Positions 8,787 through 19,192 of a stretch of DNA of 64,000 nt are shown piece by piece; positions within the stretch are counted from its first letter, which is position 1, and each line of letters starts with the position of its first letter. A program made the translations under genes and the position numbers. The notes under the pieces are model-generated. The model was not told the origin of the DNA. It ran no database searches and saw only the letters and a program-made list of their open reading frames with translations. Origin of the DNA: an uncultured Endozoicomonas sp. (lineage in GTDB: Bacteria > Pseudomonadota > Gammaproteobacteria > Pseudomonadales > Endozoicomonadaceae); assembly GCA_900299555.1 (NCBI GenBank), contig OODV01000281.1:16091-80090 (forward strand). Direction: 5' to 3'.

Positions 8787-9674
8787 ATGAGTACAGGTAA
8801 AACAAACCCAAAACAGGCTTTTGGACTCTCTCTGGTGTTGCCTTTGTTGCTTGCCAGTATTTTGAGCGGTGATATTCAAGCAGCACCAGCGCCTGTCGCA
8901 GAGTCTAAACCTATGGAGGGGCGCTCATCTGAAGTGAGAACTGTTGTCAGTAAAATTTCGGATGAACCTGTAACCATTTTACCTTCGGCTGGCTCTCCTG
9001 ACGGTGATGATGGAGAGATAAACGGTACAGCGCATCTGCTCAATACTATTGACCAGATGCGTCAGGAAATGATGGAAATGCGAGGCCAGCTTGAAGAGCA
9101 GGCTTTTCGAATTGAGCAGCTTCAGCAGGAAAGCAGGGACAGGTATCTGGATCTTGATGAGCGTATGTCCCGCCTGAATGGTCAGGGGCATAGTGGTGGC
9201 AGGGGGGAGAATTCTTCTGTTGCAGTCCTGCAACCACCGATATTAAATACCTCGGTGGCAAACCCTTCAGAGAAACGCGATCAGTCTGTACTCAAAGCTG
9301 AAGAAGCTGCTTACCAGTCTGCATTTGGTTTAATCCGTTCCAAGCAGTTCAATGATGCTAAAGAGGCGCTTCAGCAGCAGCTCAAAGCATACCCTAAGGG
9401 GCATTATGCTGATAATGCGTATTATTGGCTGGGTGAAGTCGATATGGCTCAGGGGCGTTATGATGAGGCTCGCGACTCTTTTCAGGTTGTATTGAGTGAT
9501 TTTCCCAAGAGTCCTAAGGTTCCTGATGCCAGTTATAAACTTGGCAGGGTCTATGATCTGCTCGGCAATCAGAAAAAAGCCAAAGAGCTTCTAGAGTCAG
9601 TGATCAGGCAATACCCGGAAAGTGCTGCGTCCCGGCTCTCTGATACCTATCTCAGGACTATGGGTGGTTCCTGA
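8787..9674 (+). CDS. cpoB: Cell division coordinator CpoB (YbgF)
   Basis: Periplasmic TolA-binding protein of 295 residues that in E. coli couples Tol function to PBP1B at the division site. Signal peptide at residues 1-33 (cleavage after QAA), an N-terminal trimerising coiled coil near 80-130 (MRQEMMEMRGQLEEQAFRIE), a Ser/Gly-rich linker, and C-terminal TPR repeats (YQSAFGLIRSKQFNDA, NAYYWLGEVDMAQGRYDEA, SYKLGRVYDLLGNQKKA). Start ATG 8787 follows GGGGG by a few bases. It closes the tol-pal cluster. Confidence 0.93.
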   Translation: MSTGKTNPKQAFGLSLVLPLLLASILSGDIQAAPAPVAESKPMEGRSSEVRTVVSKISDEPVTILPSAGSPDGDDGEINGTAHLLNTIDQMRQEMMEMRGQLEEQAFRIEQLQQESRDRYLDLDERMSRLNGQGHSGGRGENSSVAVLQPPILNTSVANPSEKRDQSVLKAEEAAYQSAFGLIRSKQFNDAKEALQQQLKAYPKGHYADNAYYWLGEVDMAQGRYDEARDSFQVVLSDFPKSPKVPDASYKLGRVYDLLGNQKKAKELLESVIRQYPESAASRLSDTYLRTMGGS

Positions 9675-10006
9675 TTCTTCTTTAGGTGCAGGCTTTTCTC
9701 CTGCACCTGCCATGTGTTGTGTTAGCCCTTTCTTTCACTGCTTAATACTTTCCTGATCTGTATTCTGATTGCGGGCACTATTTTAAGAATATGCGCGGTC
9801 AGACCAGCGCTCTGCTATTCTGGTAGCTTTGCTCAAATGACGCTTTAGCGCATCCGGGCAGGCAAGGAGTGGCTTGATTCTTGGTAAATAAATAGTTCCA
9901 GGCTCTTGCTGGTCTTTTTCTTTGTCGCATGCAGTGTATAGAGCTTGAGCAATTTGGATGTTGCTCCGGAAATCATATTTTATGATGTCGTTCAGGTGGC
10001 ATATTG
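9675..10006. other. cpoB-queE intergenic region with hairpin
   Basis: Just after cpoB a perfect 9-bp stem, AGGTGCAGG at 9684-9692 with CCTGCACCT at 9700-9708, could act as a transcription end or mRNA stabiliser; it lacks a strong T-run. The remaining 290 bases show no convincing gene, tRNA or riboswitch that I could recognise. Confidence 0.4.
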
Positions 10007-10645
10007 ATGATTCGAATTTCAGAAATATTTTATTCTCTTCAGGGGGAGACAAGAACGACAGGCTTACCTACCGTGTTTGTTCGGCTGACCGGTTGCCCGT
10101 TACGGTGTACCTGGTGTGACACGGAGTACGCTTTTAAAGGTGGTGATTTATTATCGTCGGATGCAATTTTGGGTAAGGTTTCCGAGTACTCTCCGAAGTA
10201 TGTCACAGTGACTGGTGGTGAGCCACTTGCGCAGAAAGAGTGTCATCAGCTATTGACGCTTCTGGCGGATCAGGGGTATGAGGTTTCGCTTGAAACCAGC
10301 GGTGCTATTACCCTGTCAGAAGTGGATCCAAGAGTGGTCAAGGTTATGGATCTTAAGCCTCCTGCTTCAGGTGAATCGCACCGGAACCTGTATGAAAATA
10401 TCCGGTTTTTGGATAAGAAAGACCAATTAAAGTTTGTGATAGCGGATCGTGGTGATTATGACTGGTCTGTGTCCAAACTGATTGAATACGATTTAGCGAA
10501 CAGAGTGTCAGATGTTCTTTTTTCGCCAGTCAGTGGGGAAATGTCGGCAGAAATACTGGCCAGCTGGATTCTTGATGACCGGCTTCCTGTACGGTTTCAA
10601 TTGCAACTGCATCGTATGATCTGGGGTGATAAGCCCGGTGTTTAA
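10007..10645 (+). CDS. queE: 7-carboxy-7-deazaguanine synthase QueE
   Basis: Radical SAM enzyme that converts 6-carboxytetrahydropterin to 7-carboxy-7-deazaguanine in queuosine synthesis. The 212-residue product carries the CxxxCxxC cluster motif in GCPLRCTWCDTEYAF (about residues 30-44), the SLQGET N-terminal motif, TGGEPLAQ for SAM binding and SLETSGA. ATG 10007 follows AGGTGG by eight bases; a TTG at 10004 is also possible. It is followed by queC, as in Pseudomonas. Confidence 0.95.
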   Translation: MIRISEIFYSLQGETRTTGLPTVFVRLTGCPLRCTWCDTEYAFKGGDLLSSDAILGKVSEYSPKYVTVTGGEPLAQKECHQLLTLLADQGYEVSLETSGAITLSEVDPRVVKVMDLKPPASGESHRNLYENIRFLDKKDQLKFVIADRGDYDWSVSKLIEYDLANRVSDVLFSPVSGEMSAEILASWILDDRLPVRFQLQLHRMIWGDKPGV

Positions 10646-10734
10646 GTAAGAGTCAGCGAAGACGCTCTTTCCCCTATGATTGTTCTTTGTTGCATGGTAT
10701 CCCTGTCGTTTGATTTATGAAGAGGTTGTTGCAG

Positions 10735-11454
10735 ATGAAGAAGGCGGTTGTGTTGCTTTCTGGTGGTTTGGATTCGGCCACCGTATTAGCGCTTGCAGCT
10801 GAGCAAGGGTATGAAACTTACTCTGTCAGTTTTGACTATGGGCAACGTCATCGTGCTGAACTGGAAGCATCCCGTCGTTTAGCGGACGTAATGGGGGCAA
10901 GAGAGCATAAGGTCTTAAAGTTGGGGCTAACTGAAATTGGTGGTTCAGCGTTAACTGATGAAGATATACCGGTACCGGACTTTGGTGAACATCCCAAAGA
11001 AACACTTAAGGACGTTCCCAGGGATAATCTGAGCAGTATTCCTGTCACCTATGTTCCTGCAAGAAATACTGTTTTCCTGTCACTTGCTCTTGGTTGGGCT
11101 GAGGTGTTGGGTGCGCGAGATATTTTTATCGGTGCTAATGTAGTTGATTACTCCAATTATCCAGATTGTCGTCCAGAGTATCTGAAGGCTTTTGAGGACA
11201 TGGCGAATCTTGCTACCCGGGCTGGTGTAGAGGGTGATCACTTTAGAATTCGAGCGCCTTTGTTGAATCTGACTAAGGCTGAAATTATTTCAGAGGGGGT
11301 GAGACTTGGAGTGGATTATGGGATGACAATCTCCTGTTATCAGGCTGATGATCAGGGGGCTGCCTGCGGAGTGTGTGACAGTTGCAGTTTCAGGCGTAAA
11401 GGCTTTCTTGAGGCATCTGTTCCAGATCCTACCCCTTACCGTACCACTGTTTGA
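10735..11454 (+). CDS. queC: 7-cyano-7-deazaguanine synthase QueC
   Basis: ATP-dependent enzyme of 239 residues that turns 7-carboxy-7-deazaguanine into preQ0. The PP-loop motif SGGLDSAT lies near residues 9-16, and the C-terminal zinc site is visible in [21 protein letters not shown] (Cys-rich). ATG 10735 ([11 protein letters not shown]) is preferred over an upstream ATG at 10717 because family members begin there. Cotranscription with queE is plausible (90-base gap). Confidence 0.95.
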   Translation: MKKAVVLLSGGLDSATVLALAAEQGYETYSVSFDYGQRHRAELEASRRLADVMGAREHKVLKLGLTEIGGSALTDEDIPVPDFGEHPKETLKDVPRDNLSSIPVTYVPARNTVFLSLALGWAEVLGARDIFIGANVVDYSNYPDCRPEYLKAFEDMANLATRAGVEGDHFRIRAPLLNLTKAEIISEGVRLGVDYGMTISCYQADDQGAACGVCDSCSFRRKGFLEASVPDPTPYRTTV

Positions 11455-11465
11455 GCCTTCTGTTA

Positions 11466-12280
11466 TTGATGTGAGCATATCCTATGCACAAAAAGCATCC
11501 AGTCAGGCATAAAGCGTGTACTCGGCCCTGAAAAAAACAGGCATCTTTTTTTGCTGCCTCTGTAGTGACTTCAGCCCCGAGCTAACTGCCCTCAAGAACA
11601 GCTCTTTGCTTTTCAATGCCAATAGCGCATTTGGCCTGTCCCACTGACAGCTGCGATTATGTTAATGCCAGAACGTGCTACGGTTTTGGTGGCAGTCGGG
11701 GTTACGCCTCACCGGCTCGAGGTTGCCCCACTGTGATAATCAGAGCGTATGCTGGCTTCATCAATAAAGTAGGTAATGGCACCGCTCTATTCAGCCTGCT
11801 TGCGTCGTGTGGGATAACGAGCCCCCAGATACTCCTGCACTTTTTTTCATCCTGCTGCCAAGCTTTTTGAGCAGGGCGCTGGAGAGTCGGCCAGTTCTTC
11901 TGAGCATTTTACTGACAGCTGCGGGATGCATGGTTATATCGAACTTTGTCTTGATAACAGCAGCCACAATGTCTCCGGTTCAGAGATATTAATAAAATCC
12001 GTAACCGGCTGGCTCTTTGGTGAGAATAATTTTGACCAGAATATCTTGTTGCTCAGGTGTGAGTTTTGAATTTTTGCTGTGAGAAATCGGGCGGGTTTTC
12101 AGAGCATCCATACCGCCTGAACGGTAACGTGACATCCAGCCATTTCTGAATAACCTCAATGCCGATGGCTTATCTCACATCATGGGAAATTTTACGACCG
12201 TCGACCCTACTCATGAGCACCTCAAAAACTGAGGTTCCAGGATACAAAAATCTACCGTGCAAAGTGCTGGCTCATATCAA
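11466..12280 (-). mobile_element. Decayed IS630-family element
   Basis: The ends are related imperfect inverted repeats: TTGATGTGAGCATATCCTAT from 11466 and, read inward from 12280, TTGATATGAGCCAGCACTTT. Each is flanked by the dinucleotide TA (11464-11465 and 12281-12282), the target used by IS630/mariner elements. The interior encodes fragments of an IS630 transposase with many frameshifts. The element is about 815 bp, shorter than a normal one. It lies at one junction of the inferred tol-block inversion. Confidence 0.75.
11555..12200 (-). pseudogene. IS630-family transposase remnant
   Basis: Reading the minus strand through several frames gives recognisable pieces: the helix-turn-helix region WMSRYRSGGMDALKTRP, then KLTPEQQDILVKII, then a catalytic block with YFIDEASIRSDYHSGAT (DEx motif) and TPTATKTVARSGINIIAAVS. 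At least four frame changes and internal stops separate them. It is not functional. Confidence 0.75.
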
Positions 12281-12310
12281 TAACTAGCCAAGCAATAATG
12301 GTTAAGAAAT

Positions 12311-15300
12311 TCATTCACTCCCATCTCTTTTACCAAATACCATATCTTCAAGCAGTAACGAAGGATATTCATTTGGTTCCGGAACACCATATTCCTGGTA
12401 AAACTGTGCAGTGCTAGTATCCTCCCCCCCCCATGGGTGTTCATTATTTATATAATCTAAAAAGGCTTGTGGGTCACTGGAACTACAATCTTCCTGTGTC
12501 TGCTGCCGCCCTTTTTCAGGAAACCCTTGCCAATGAAAAGTACCCGAACAAAATCCTATGAAACCCCGAAGGAGCATACTATCAACCTGTGAGTTTCCAG
12601 TAGTACTCTTACTAAGACTATTCTTAAAGCTTGCCACACTATCAGGCCCATTAGATGTCATATAGGATACCTCTAACACTCCTCTATCTACAACACGATG
12701 CATAAAACACAAAATATTCCCATTTATGGGGGAAAAGAAATACATACATAACCTTTTAGGTCTAGGCACCGGAAGCTCTGCAAGATCATCATCTAGATAC
12801 ATATCGAAATATGCTCGTAGAAGTGGCATAAAGGGAAAGATATCATTCGAAGACAGCCTCATATTAATACGCACACGGCTATCCGGCTTCCATTCGACAC
12901 AATTCATTGGCATCCAACGGGTAATCCTTCTAAGAAAATCTATATCGGTTAGTTTTATTTCACTTTTTACAGGATTGGCCATTGCAATTCTCTTAATGTA
13001 CAACCGTTTACATAAAATCAATATCTCCTCAAAGCAAGCCCTAGCAGAAACACTAACATCAGCAGCGTATTCTATCGGTAGAAGTGATTTAAACTCATGA
13101 GATCTTTCTTTTTTTCCACATCTATTAAAGCAAACAGCAGACCAATGAAACTCACTCACATCATCCATCAAATAGGGTTTATTCATATCATGAAGAACAA
13201 GTATCATTGTCTCATGTTTTATTATACCAATAAGTCTATTTAACCACTCTTCACCCGAGTACTCACTCAGTTGAAATGCATACCCTCCCCCGGAAACCAA
13301 TCCCCATTGGTAATAAGATGAACTAATCTGCTTCCTATCACCAAAGAAAGGTTTAATTACCAGAAGGTCAATTTTTGTTGAGAAATAATTTCTTCTTAAT
13401 CCTACACGATCCAAACACACCTGATCTTTAAATATCGATAACTGATAATCTAGCCATCTCGAAAAATCTGTAATAGACGGGATAGCTCTCGGTGTGCATA
13501 ATGTTTCACCATTGCTATGGTGCCACTCCAGAAATGATGATTTAAAATTTTCAACACTTTCAAAATTCAAACCAGGCCACAGCATCTCATAGCCTGACTC
13601 AGACAAATAATTATTTAACCATTGAAATGCAACCTCATAAAACCCATTATTTTCACAATCCGGCCCCGCTACGAAATGATCAACCTCCCTACATGTCATA
13701 TTCTCTAAAAGACTCACAACCTCACTATTCTCAAACACTCCTTTATTATTTATACCTTTAGAGAGACAGCACATTTTTGTAACCTCTCTTTTAGGAACGC
13801 CCTTCTCATCTCTTTTAATTTTACCTAGATATTCCGTAACAACATTTGCCAAAACTTGTAGCCTATCCACTTTATTTTGATACCTAATCCGAACAGCTTC
13901 GGGATAAAAAATAGCTTCCCCCCCTTCTTGCCTCATGTAATTTTCAAAGGCCTCTTTCGCTTTTTGATGAAAAGTTTCATGAGTTGTATCATCAAAATCA
14001 TCATGAACCCTATCTATACCGAAAAATGCAAGACACCAATTCATGAACTCATCATTTTTTGCCAGAATTCTTGACATTCTGCCGACCACACTTTTTAAGG
14101 CAGCATTTTTATTTTCAAGTTCCTTATTAGTAATATATTTACCTTCATATATTTTCAGTTGTTTCTCAACATTAGAATTATTATTATTCGACATAGCCAT
14201 AACAAATAGCTTTGCCATATTAGAACAAGTTAGTTTTCGGTGAAAATTCTGCCTGCTTTCAAACCACTTCATAATACATTGATTGCCAGGAATAGGCTGA
14301 CCTCTAATCGTAATCATTGCTGGCGCAATATCAAACAATATGAGCTGGCGTCGATTTTTATCGAATGCAAGATTGCAGTCATTACCATCAACATTACACT
14401 CCATTAAACTTCTAACACCAGGAATCCTCATGCTTTTATTAAATTCACCAAAAACATCGATGATATAGAACATGCCCTCAACAATCTCCTCTTTAAGCGC
14501 ATCCCTCTCATTCATATTTTCTAATATATACTGAACCATTTGCTCTTTGCGATAGAATCGCTGCATTCCTGCAAGCAAAACAATATTAGAACTTTCTATT
14601 GGACTTCGCTTTGTATTATTTGATGTTTTTTCTCTACTAACCTGCCTCTCCACTCCTGAGTTTCCCTCATCATCTGAAAAATATGACTCATCATCAAAAG
14701 AGACAGGCATAATAGAAAATGCTGCCAAGTCCTTTATTGCTTCGCACTCAGACACAGTATGTTCTCTATCGCAGGTTTGTTTAGCACTAGCTTGATTTTT
14801 GCTATTACTTTCAGGAATATCAAATGATGACTCTATTGCCTGCCCACTCTCAACTGCAAAATATTTTGTTTGACTAAGACAAACATCCATTCTGCCAGCT
14901 CCCGGAATTCTTGTTTTATCAATATTTGTATACCAATATAAAACTACCTCCAGGATTGTTTGAGCAAGATCCAATGTATTTTTTGCGGCCCTGGCCTCTA
15001 AATCATTCATTATGATGGGAAGAAGCTTTGCAACCGTACTCGGATTCTTTCCATTAACACTTACTCTTTGAGCAATTCCTCTTCCAAGAAAATCACCCGT
15101 AAAAGGATTATCTTCTGGTGCACTGGGCTCCATATTCTCAACCAGAGGAACTCCCTCTGCTAAAAACATATCCCAGTTCTCTTGATTATCTATTGTTCCA
15201 TCTCCATTTCTTTTAAATCGCTTTATAGTTGCTGGATATTCTTTTTTCTCATCAATAATGTTATCCAACCTGATTGGTATCAGCCTTACAATCGGCACTT

Positions 15301-16624
15301 GAAACTCAACATAATGATCTTTAGCTCTATGTAAACATATTGATAAAAATGAAACTGGAGGATCACCATTATCAGTAACTATTCGATATCCAGCATCACC
15401 TGACATTTTCTGATCCTCAGGAAGCTCACCCCTCAAACGAATTAAAAAGCTGAGCTCGTCTCTACCCTCGCTACTGTTAAATAACTCAACACGCCTGTAT
15501 ATCAAATCAAATAGTAAATTATTATTTATTTCTTTATTTCGATTTATAGTTATACTACGATCTAAAGAAGCATTAACACCAAGAAAAAATTTATCACCAG
15601 AATTAGATTTACCCGCCATTTGGTTAAACCGTTCAAAGTCTTTCTCAAAGACATTTTCCACTTCCGGCCCTGGTGTTTTCATTAAAACTGGTACTGAATC
15701 GTAAAAACATAATTTCAGCAAAGAACTATTTAACCTATCAAGCTCTAGTTTTGCCCTGTATATCCGTCCTTGTATAAGAGTTTTCTGATCAAATAAATCA
15801 TAAATTTTCCTTATCATTGTATTATCAGCCCTTGTGGCATATACTCCATCTGGATTTTTCTCTCCCATTAACTCATCCACGATACCCATTATTAACTGGA
15901 AATTCTTAAGCTGCTCATACCTCAGCCTATAATTGTCTTCATTATCAGTACTTATCAAAGGTGTAGCATCAGCCCTCTCACTGTGTATACGGTCCCTCTC
16001 ACCTAAACCATGAACTCTTAATTTACCACTCTCAAACGGTCCACGAGAGTCTAAGAAGCCCTTACCAGGGATCCCGATCTCAGTATCTGTGAAGTGATGC
16101 TGATCAGGCTCCTTCTCTGCCTTTGGTTTTCCTTCACCTTTTGTCGAGACACTCTTCTGACCTGCATCCTTTTCTGCAGCAACTGCCTTTCCCGATGCGA
16201 GGTCATGATCACTACATAGATCAATACTACCAACCGGCACCAGCCCTTCGCATTTTGCCTGGATTGTCGCACTTTCAGGCCTAGACAAATAACCAGCCCC
16301 CCCTGGAGCTCTGTTGGTCTCAGAGAAATCCACATGCGAAACGTAATGATGGCTCCATGTCTGCATACGCTCATCATCGCTAGCTTCAATAGGATTACTA
16401 ACCACAAGTTCAGAGCTCACATACTCTTTATCATCTTTTGGCGGTATCTGTTTTGTAAGAGAACAAGGCTCTAAATTAGACTGTACTTTACGTATTCCCC
16501 ATGTGGACGGCACCTCCCCTTTTTTTTCAAATGGGGAACCAGCTTCGGCTGATACCGACCCTGTGGATGGAAAATCAGATGCAGAAGCCACATTCATAGC
16601 TGGTTTCAGACCGTCAGAATGCAT
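12311..16624 (-). CDS. Large AT-rich protein of unknown function (1437 aa), possible secreted effector
   Basis: I do not recognise the family. Start ATG 16624 has AGGAAG about seven bases upstream. Residues 1-210 are Ser/Thr/Lys-rich and look disordered, as in many secreted effectors. A central segment has features reminiscent of a protein-kinase fold: LGRGIAQRV near 513 followed by VAKLLP near 531, then DGNDCNLAFD and FDIAPA near 745-767, which mimic glycine loop, Lys, catalytic loop and DFG positions. A motif RIPG plus following residues occurs twice (about 572 and 733), so an internal duplication is an alternative reading. A G9 run lies near residue 1399. Base composition is clearly more AT-rich than the flanking housekeeping genes, suggesting acquisition. 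No signal peptide or clear membrane span. Confidence 0.75.
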   Translation of the reverse strand: MHSDGLKPAMNVASASDFPSTGSVSAEAGSPFEKKGEVPSTWGIRKVQSNLEPCSLTKQIPPKDDKEYVSSELVVSNPIEASDDERMQTWSHHYVSHVDFSETNRAPGGAGYLSRPESATIQAKCEGLVPVGSIDLCSDHDLASGKAVAAEKDAGQKSVSTKGEGKPKAEKEPDQHHFTDTEIGIPGKGFLDSRGPFESGKLRVHGLGERDRIHSERADATPLISTDNEDNYRLRYEQLKNFQLIMGIVDELMGEKNPDGVYATRADNTMIRKIYDLFDQKTLIQGRIYRAKLELDRLNSSLLKLCFYDSVPVLMKTPGPEVENVFEKDFERFNQMAGKSNSGDKFFLGVNASLDRSITINRNKEINNNLLFDLIYRRVELFNSSEGRDELSFLIRLRGELPEDQKMSGDAGYRIVTDNGDPPVSFLSICLHRAKDHYVEFQVPIVRLIPIRLDNIIDEKKEYPATIKRFKRNGDGTIDNQENWDMFLAEGVPLVENMEPSAPEDNPFTGDFLGRGIAQRVSVNGKNPSTVAKLLPIIMNDLEARAAKNTLDLAQTILEVVLYWYTNIDKTRIPGAGRMDVCLSQTKYFAVESGQAIESSFDIPESNSKNQASAKQTCDREHTVSECEAIKDLAAFSIMPVSFDDESYFSDDEGNSGVERQVSREKTSNNTKRSPIESSNIVLLAGMQRFYRKEQMVQYILENMNERDALKEEIVEGMFYIIDVFGEFNKSMRIPGVRSLMECNVDGNDCNLAFDKNRRQLILFDIAPAMITIRGQPIPGNQCIMKWFESRQNFHRKLTCSNMAKLFVMAMSNNNNSNVEKQLKIYEGKYITNKELENKNAALKSVVGRMSRILAKNDEFMNWCLAFFGIDRVHDDFDDTTHETFHQKAKEAFENYMRQEGGEAIFYPEAVRIRYQNKVDRLQVLANVVTEYLGKIKRDEKGVPKREVTKMCCLSKGINNKGVFENSEVVSLLENMTCREVDHFVAGPDCENNGFYEVAFQWLNNYLSESGYEMLWPGLNFESVENFKSSFLEWHHSNGETLCTPRAIPSITDFSRWLDYQLSIFKDQVCLDRVGLRRNYFSTKIDLLVIKPFFGDRKQISSSYYQWGLVSGGGYAFQLSEYSGEEWLNRLIGIIKHETMILVLHDMNKPYLMDDVSEFHWSAVCFNRCGKKERSHEFKSLLPIEYAADVSVSARACFEEILILCKRLYIKRIAMANPVKSEIKLTDIDFLRRITRWMPMNCVEWKPDSRVRINMRLSSNDIFPFMPLLRAYFDMYLDDDLAELPVPRPKRLCMYFFSPINGNILCFMHRVVDRGVLEVSYMTSNGPDSVASFKNSLSKSTTGNSQVDSMLLRGFIGFCSGTFHWQGFPEKGRQQTQEDCSSSDPQAFLDYINNEHPWGGEDTSTAQFYQEYGVPEPNEYPSLLLEDMVFGKRDGSE

Positions 16625-17132
16625 CCTGTGCTTCCTATCAGTTTCAATTCATGTAAGGCGCGCCTTCCCCGTTAATCAGTATAAGCCTTCTTTCAAAACT
16701 TCGATTTAATTACCCAAGAAAGAGCAGCCTATATTACGAATATAATAAGTTAGTTTCTGAAGAGTGTTTTTTAGGGTGGAGTTTTTTCAGCTGTGTGATA
16801 ATTTTTTTAAACACATTTAGAGCCAAAAAAATTGCAAAATATCGAGAATAGAATGCATATCATACTTACCTACAAGCCTATCTCATTTCATTCGGCAATT
16901 GAAATACGCCTGAGAATCTTCAGGTTTACAATGACTATCTCTAAAATTTATCATCAATTTACTGATTGCCTATACAACACAGTTCCAGCCCAGATGCTGA
17001 AGCTGTGTTCTATAGAGCATTGATTAAACAATAGCCATATTGCAAAGCAGACTAGAAAGCTGATTATTCAATAATGAACAAGCTCAATAATAATTTCTTT
17101 CTCAATGAGCTGTTCTTTTACCGACCATACAT
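16625..17132. other. AT-rich intergenic region
   Basis: About 500 bases between the 1437-aa gene start and the ruvB stop. It is strongly AT-rich, has no ribosome-site-supported open frame and no recognisable RNA. The promoter for the large gene should lie near 16640-16800, but I could not define boxes with confidence. Confidence 0.35.
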
Positions 17133-18137
17133 CTACTCTACGAAATCAAAACCAAAGTGCAGGTAAGCATTTTTGGTCAACACCCTTCCTCTTGGCGTCC
17201 TCATAATGTAACCCTGTTGAATCAAATAAGGCTCTAAAACATCTTCAATGGTATCCCTCTCTTCACTGATGGCAGCTGCCAGACTGTCGACACCAACCGG
17301 ACCTCCATCAAATTTTTCAATCATTGCTAACAAAAGACGGCGATCCATATGATCAAAACCACTGGCATCAACATCCAGCATATTCAAGGCAGCATCAGCA
17401 ATTTCACGGGTTACAGAACCATCGCCTTTTACTTCAGCGTAGTCCCTGACTCTTCGCAGCAGCCGGTTGGAAATACGCGGTGTCCCCCTTGAGCGCCTTG
17501 CTACTTCATTAGCTGCATCCATATCTATATGAACACCCAAAATTGATGCTGAGCGAAGTATTATGCTAGTCAGGTCCGCCACGCTATAAAACTCAAGCCG
17601 CTGTACAATCCCAAACCGATCTCTCAACGGTGAAGTCAGCAATCCAGCCCGCGTTGTTGCGCCCACAAGCGTAAAGGGAGGAAGGTCCAGCTTGATAGAA
17701 CGAGCTGCAGGCCCTTCGCCAATCATAATATCGAGCTGATAGTCTTCCATCGCCGGATAGAGAACCTCCTCAACAGCGGGGCTGAGACGGTGGATTTCAT
17801 CAATGAAAAGGATATCATTTGGCTCAAGATTAGTTAGAAGTGCTGCAAGGTCTCCCGCTTTTTCAATTACCGGCCCGGAAGTTGAACGGATGTTACTGCC
17901 CATCTCATTAGCAAGAATATGGGACAACGTTGTCTTACCTAATCCAGGAGGACCAAAAATCAATGTATGGTCCAGAGCATCACCACGCTTGCGAGCTGCC
18001 TGGATAAAGATTTCCATCTGTTCTCTAACCTTTGGCTGTCCTGTGTATTCACTCAGCCTGACAGGTCGAATGGCCCGATCCTGAGCCTCTTCATTCGGGC
18101 GCTCTCTGGCCGAAATTAAACGATCCGCTTCAATCAT
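17133..18137 (-). CDS. ruvB: Holliday junction branch migration ATPase RuvB
   Basis: Hexameric AAA+ motor of the RuvABC resolvasome, 334 residues. Walker A is GPPGLGKTT and Walker B is LFIDEIHRL; sensor and winged-helix regions ([36 protein letters not shown]) are intact. ATG 18137 ([10 protein letters not shown]) is chosen: it has GGGA upstream and matches the family start, whereas the longer frame begins with TTG at 18149. It is separated from ruvA by rarD on the other strand, so it probably has its own promoter. Confidence 0.95.
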   Translation of the reverse strand: MIEADRLISARERPNEEAQDRAIRPVRLSEYTGQPKVREQMEIFIQAARKRGDALDHTLIFGPPGLGKTTLSHILANEMGSNIRSTSGPVIEKAGDLAALLTNLEPNDILFIDEIHRLSPAVEEVLYPAMEDYQLDIMIGEGPAARSIKLDLPPFTLVGATTRAGLLTSPLRDRFGIVQRLEFYSVADLTSIILRSASILGVHIDMDAANEVARRSRGTPRISNRLLRRVRDYAEVKGDGSVTREIADAALNMLDVDASGFDHMDRRLLLAMIEKFDGGPVGVDSLAAAISEERDTIEDVLEPYLIQQGYIMRTPRGRVLTKNAYLHFGFDFVE

Positions 18138-18295
18138 AATATTTCCCAAGAATCTTCTTTAAACAGGCTAACACTTACAATTCTCCATGCGAACGGATAT
18201 TCACGGATTGCCAAGCTTGCCGGATATTTTGTCTAATACTAGAATCCAACAGCTGTCCGCATTATGCGGTAAATCTCTAACTTGGCAGAGTAGTA

Positions 18296-19192
18296 ATGTC
18301 ATCGTCAGTATCCTCCACCGGACTGGGTTATTCGATCCTCGCATCTCTGATGTTTGGTCTGATACCCTGGTATGTCCAGTGGCTTAACCCATTAGACGGC
18401 TCCCTTCTGTTCTGGAACCGCATTCTCTTTTCATCAATAACAGCGCTGGTATCTTTACTGTTGTTGAGAAAATTTCACCTGTTTCAGCAATTGCTCAAAG
18501 AGCCAGAAAATATGCTATGGCTTGCCGCTGGCACTTTACTGGTAGGCTTTCAATGGTGGCTGTTTGTCTGGGCTCCTATTAATGAACTGACTACAGAGCT
18601 CTCTCTGGGGTACTTTCTGCTACCACTCACGCTGGTTCTGACTGGCCGCGTGGTGTATGAGGAAAAGTTAAGACCTTTACAAATGACGGGGGCAGTCCTG
18701 GCGGCCATTGGTGTTGCCCATGAGATCTATCAGTTCGGCAGCCTGTCATGGGTTCCGGTTGCCGTTGCCGCAGGTTACCCTCTTTATTTTCTCATTCGCA
18801 GAAAAGTGAAGGTGCACACGCTGGCCTGCTTTATGTTTGAAAACCTTTTACTGCTTCCGTTCGCGATCTTTGCTATCGCATCCCATGAGGGGTTCCTCCA
18901 AACACTTTCAGCAAACACCGATCTCTACTACCTACTCCCTGGACTTGGCATACTCTGCACTCTAGCCATGCTGATTTATGTAGCTGCTTCCAAGGCATTA
19001 CCCGTCAGCCTGTTCGGACTTCTGAGTTACCTGGAACCTGCCATTATCTTTATGGTAGCCATATTCATTCTGAAAGAGCCGTTACCTTCGTCACAATGGG
19101 CTACTTACGGTTTCATTTGGCTTGCAACGGCGATCATTTGCATAGACTCCATTCGAATCGTCCGCAAGCCAGCTATTGCCAGTGCCCCTTAA
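18296..19192 (+). CDS. rarD: EamA/DMT-family permease, RarD-like
   Basis: Integral membrane protein of 298 residues with about ten hydrophobic helices, of the drug/metabolite transporter superfamily. The N-terminal motif [20 protein letters not shown], the [10 protein letters not shown] segment and the late [18 protein letters not shown] are typical of RarD. The substrate of RarD proteins is not settled. It lies on the opposite strand between ruvB and ruvA, and its stop overlaps the ruvA stop by a few bases, tail to tail. Confidence 0.85.
   Translation: MSSSVSSTGLGYSILASLMFGLIPWYVQWLNPLDGSLLFWNRILFSSITALVSLLLLRKFHLFQQLLKEPENMLWLAAGTLLVGFQWWLFVWAPINELTTELSLGYFLLPLTLVLTGRVVYEEKLRPLQMTGAVLAAIGVAHEIYQFGSLSWVPVAVAAGYPLYFLIRRKVKVHTLACFMFENLLLLPFAIFAIASHEGFLQTLSANTDLYYLLPGLGILCTLAMLIYVAASKALPVSLFGLLSYLEPAIIFMVAIFILKEPLPSSQWATYGFIWLATAIICIDSIRIVRKPAIASAP

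Noticed and set aside
9675..10006. preQ1 riboswitch upstream of queE
   Set aside because: The queE/queC leader regions lack a recognisable preQ1 aptamer pattern; these genes also lie downstream of an unrelated cluster.
12726..13100. 124-codon plus-strand frame inside the 1437-aa gene
   Set aside because: It is antisense to a continuous long frame with a supported start and has no ribosome site or recognisable motif.
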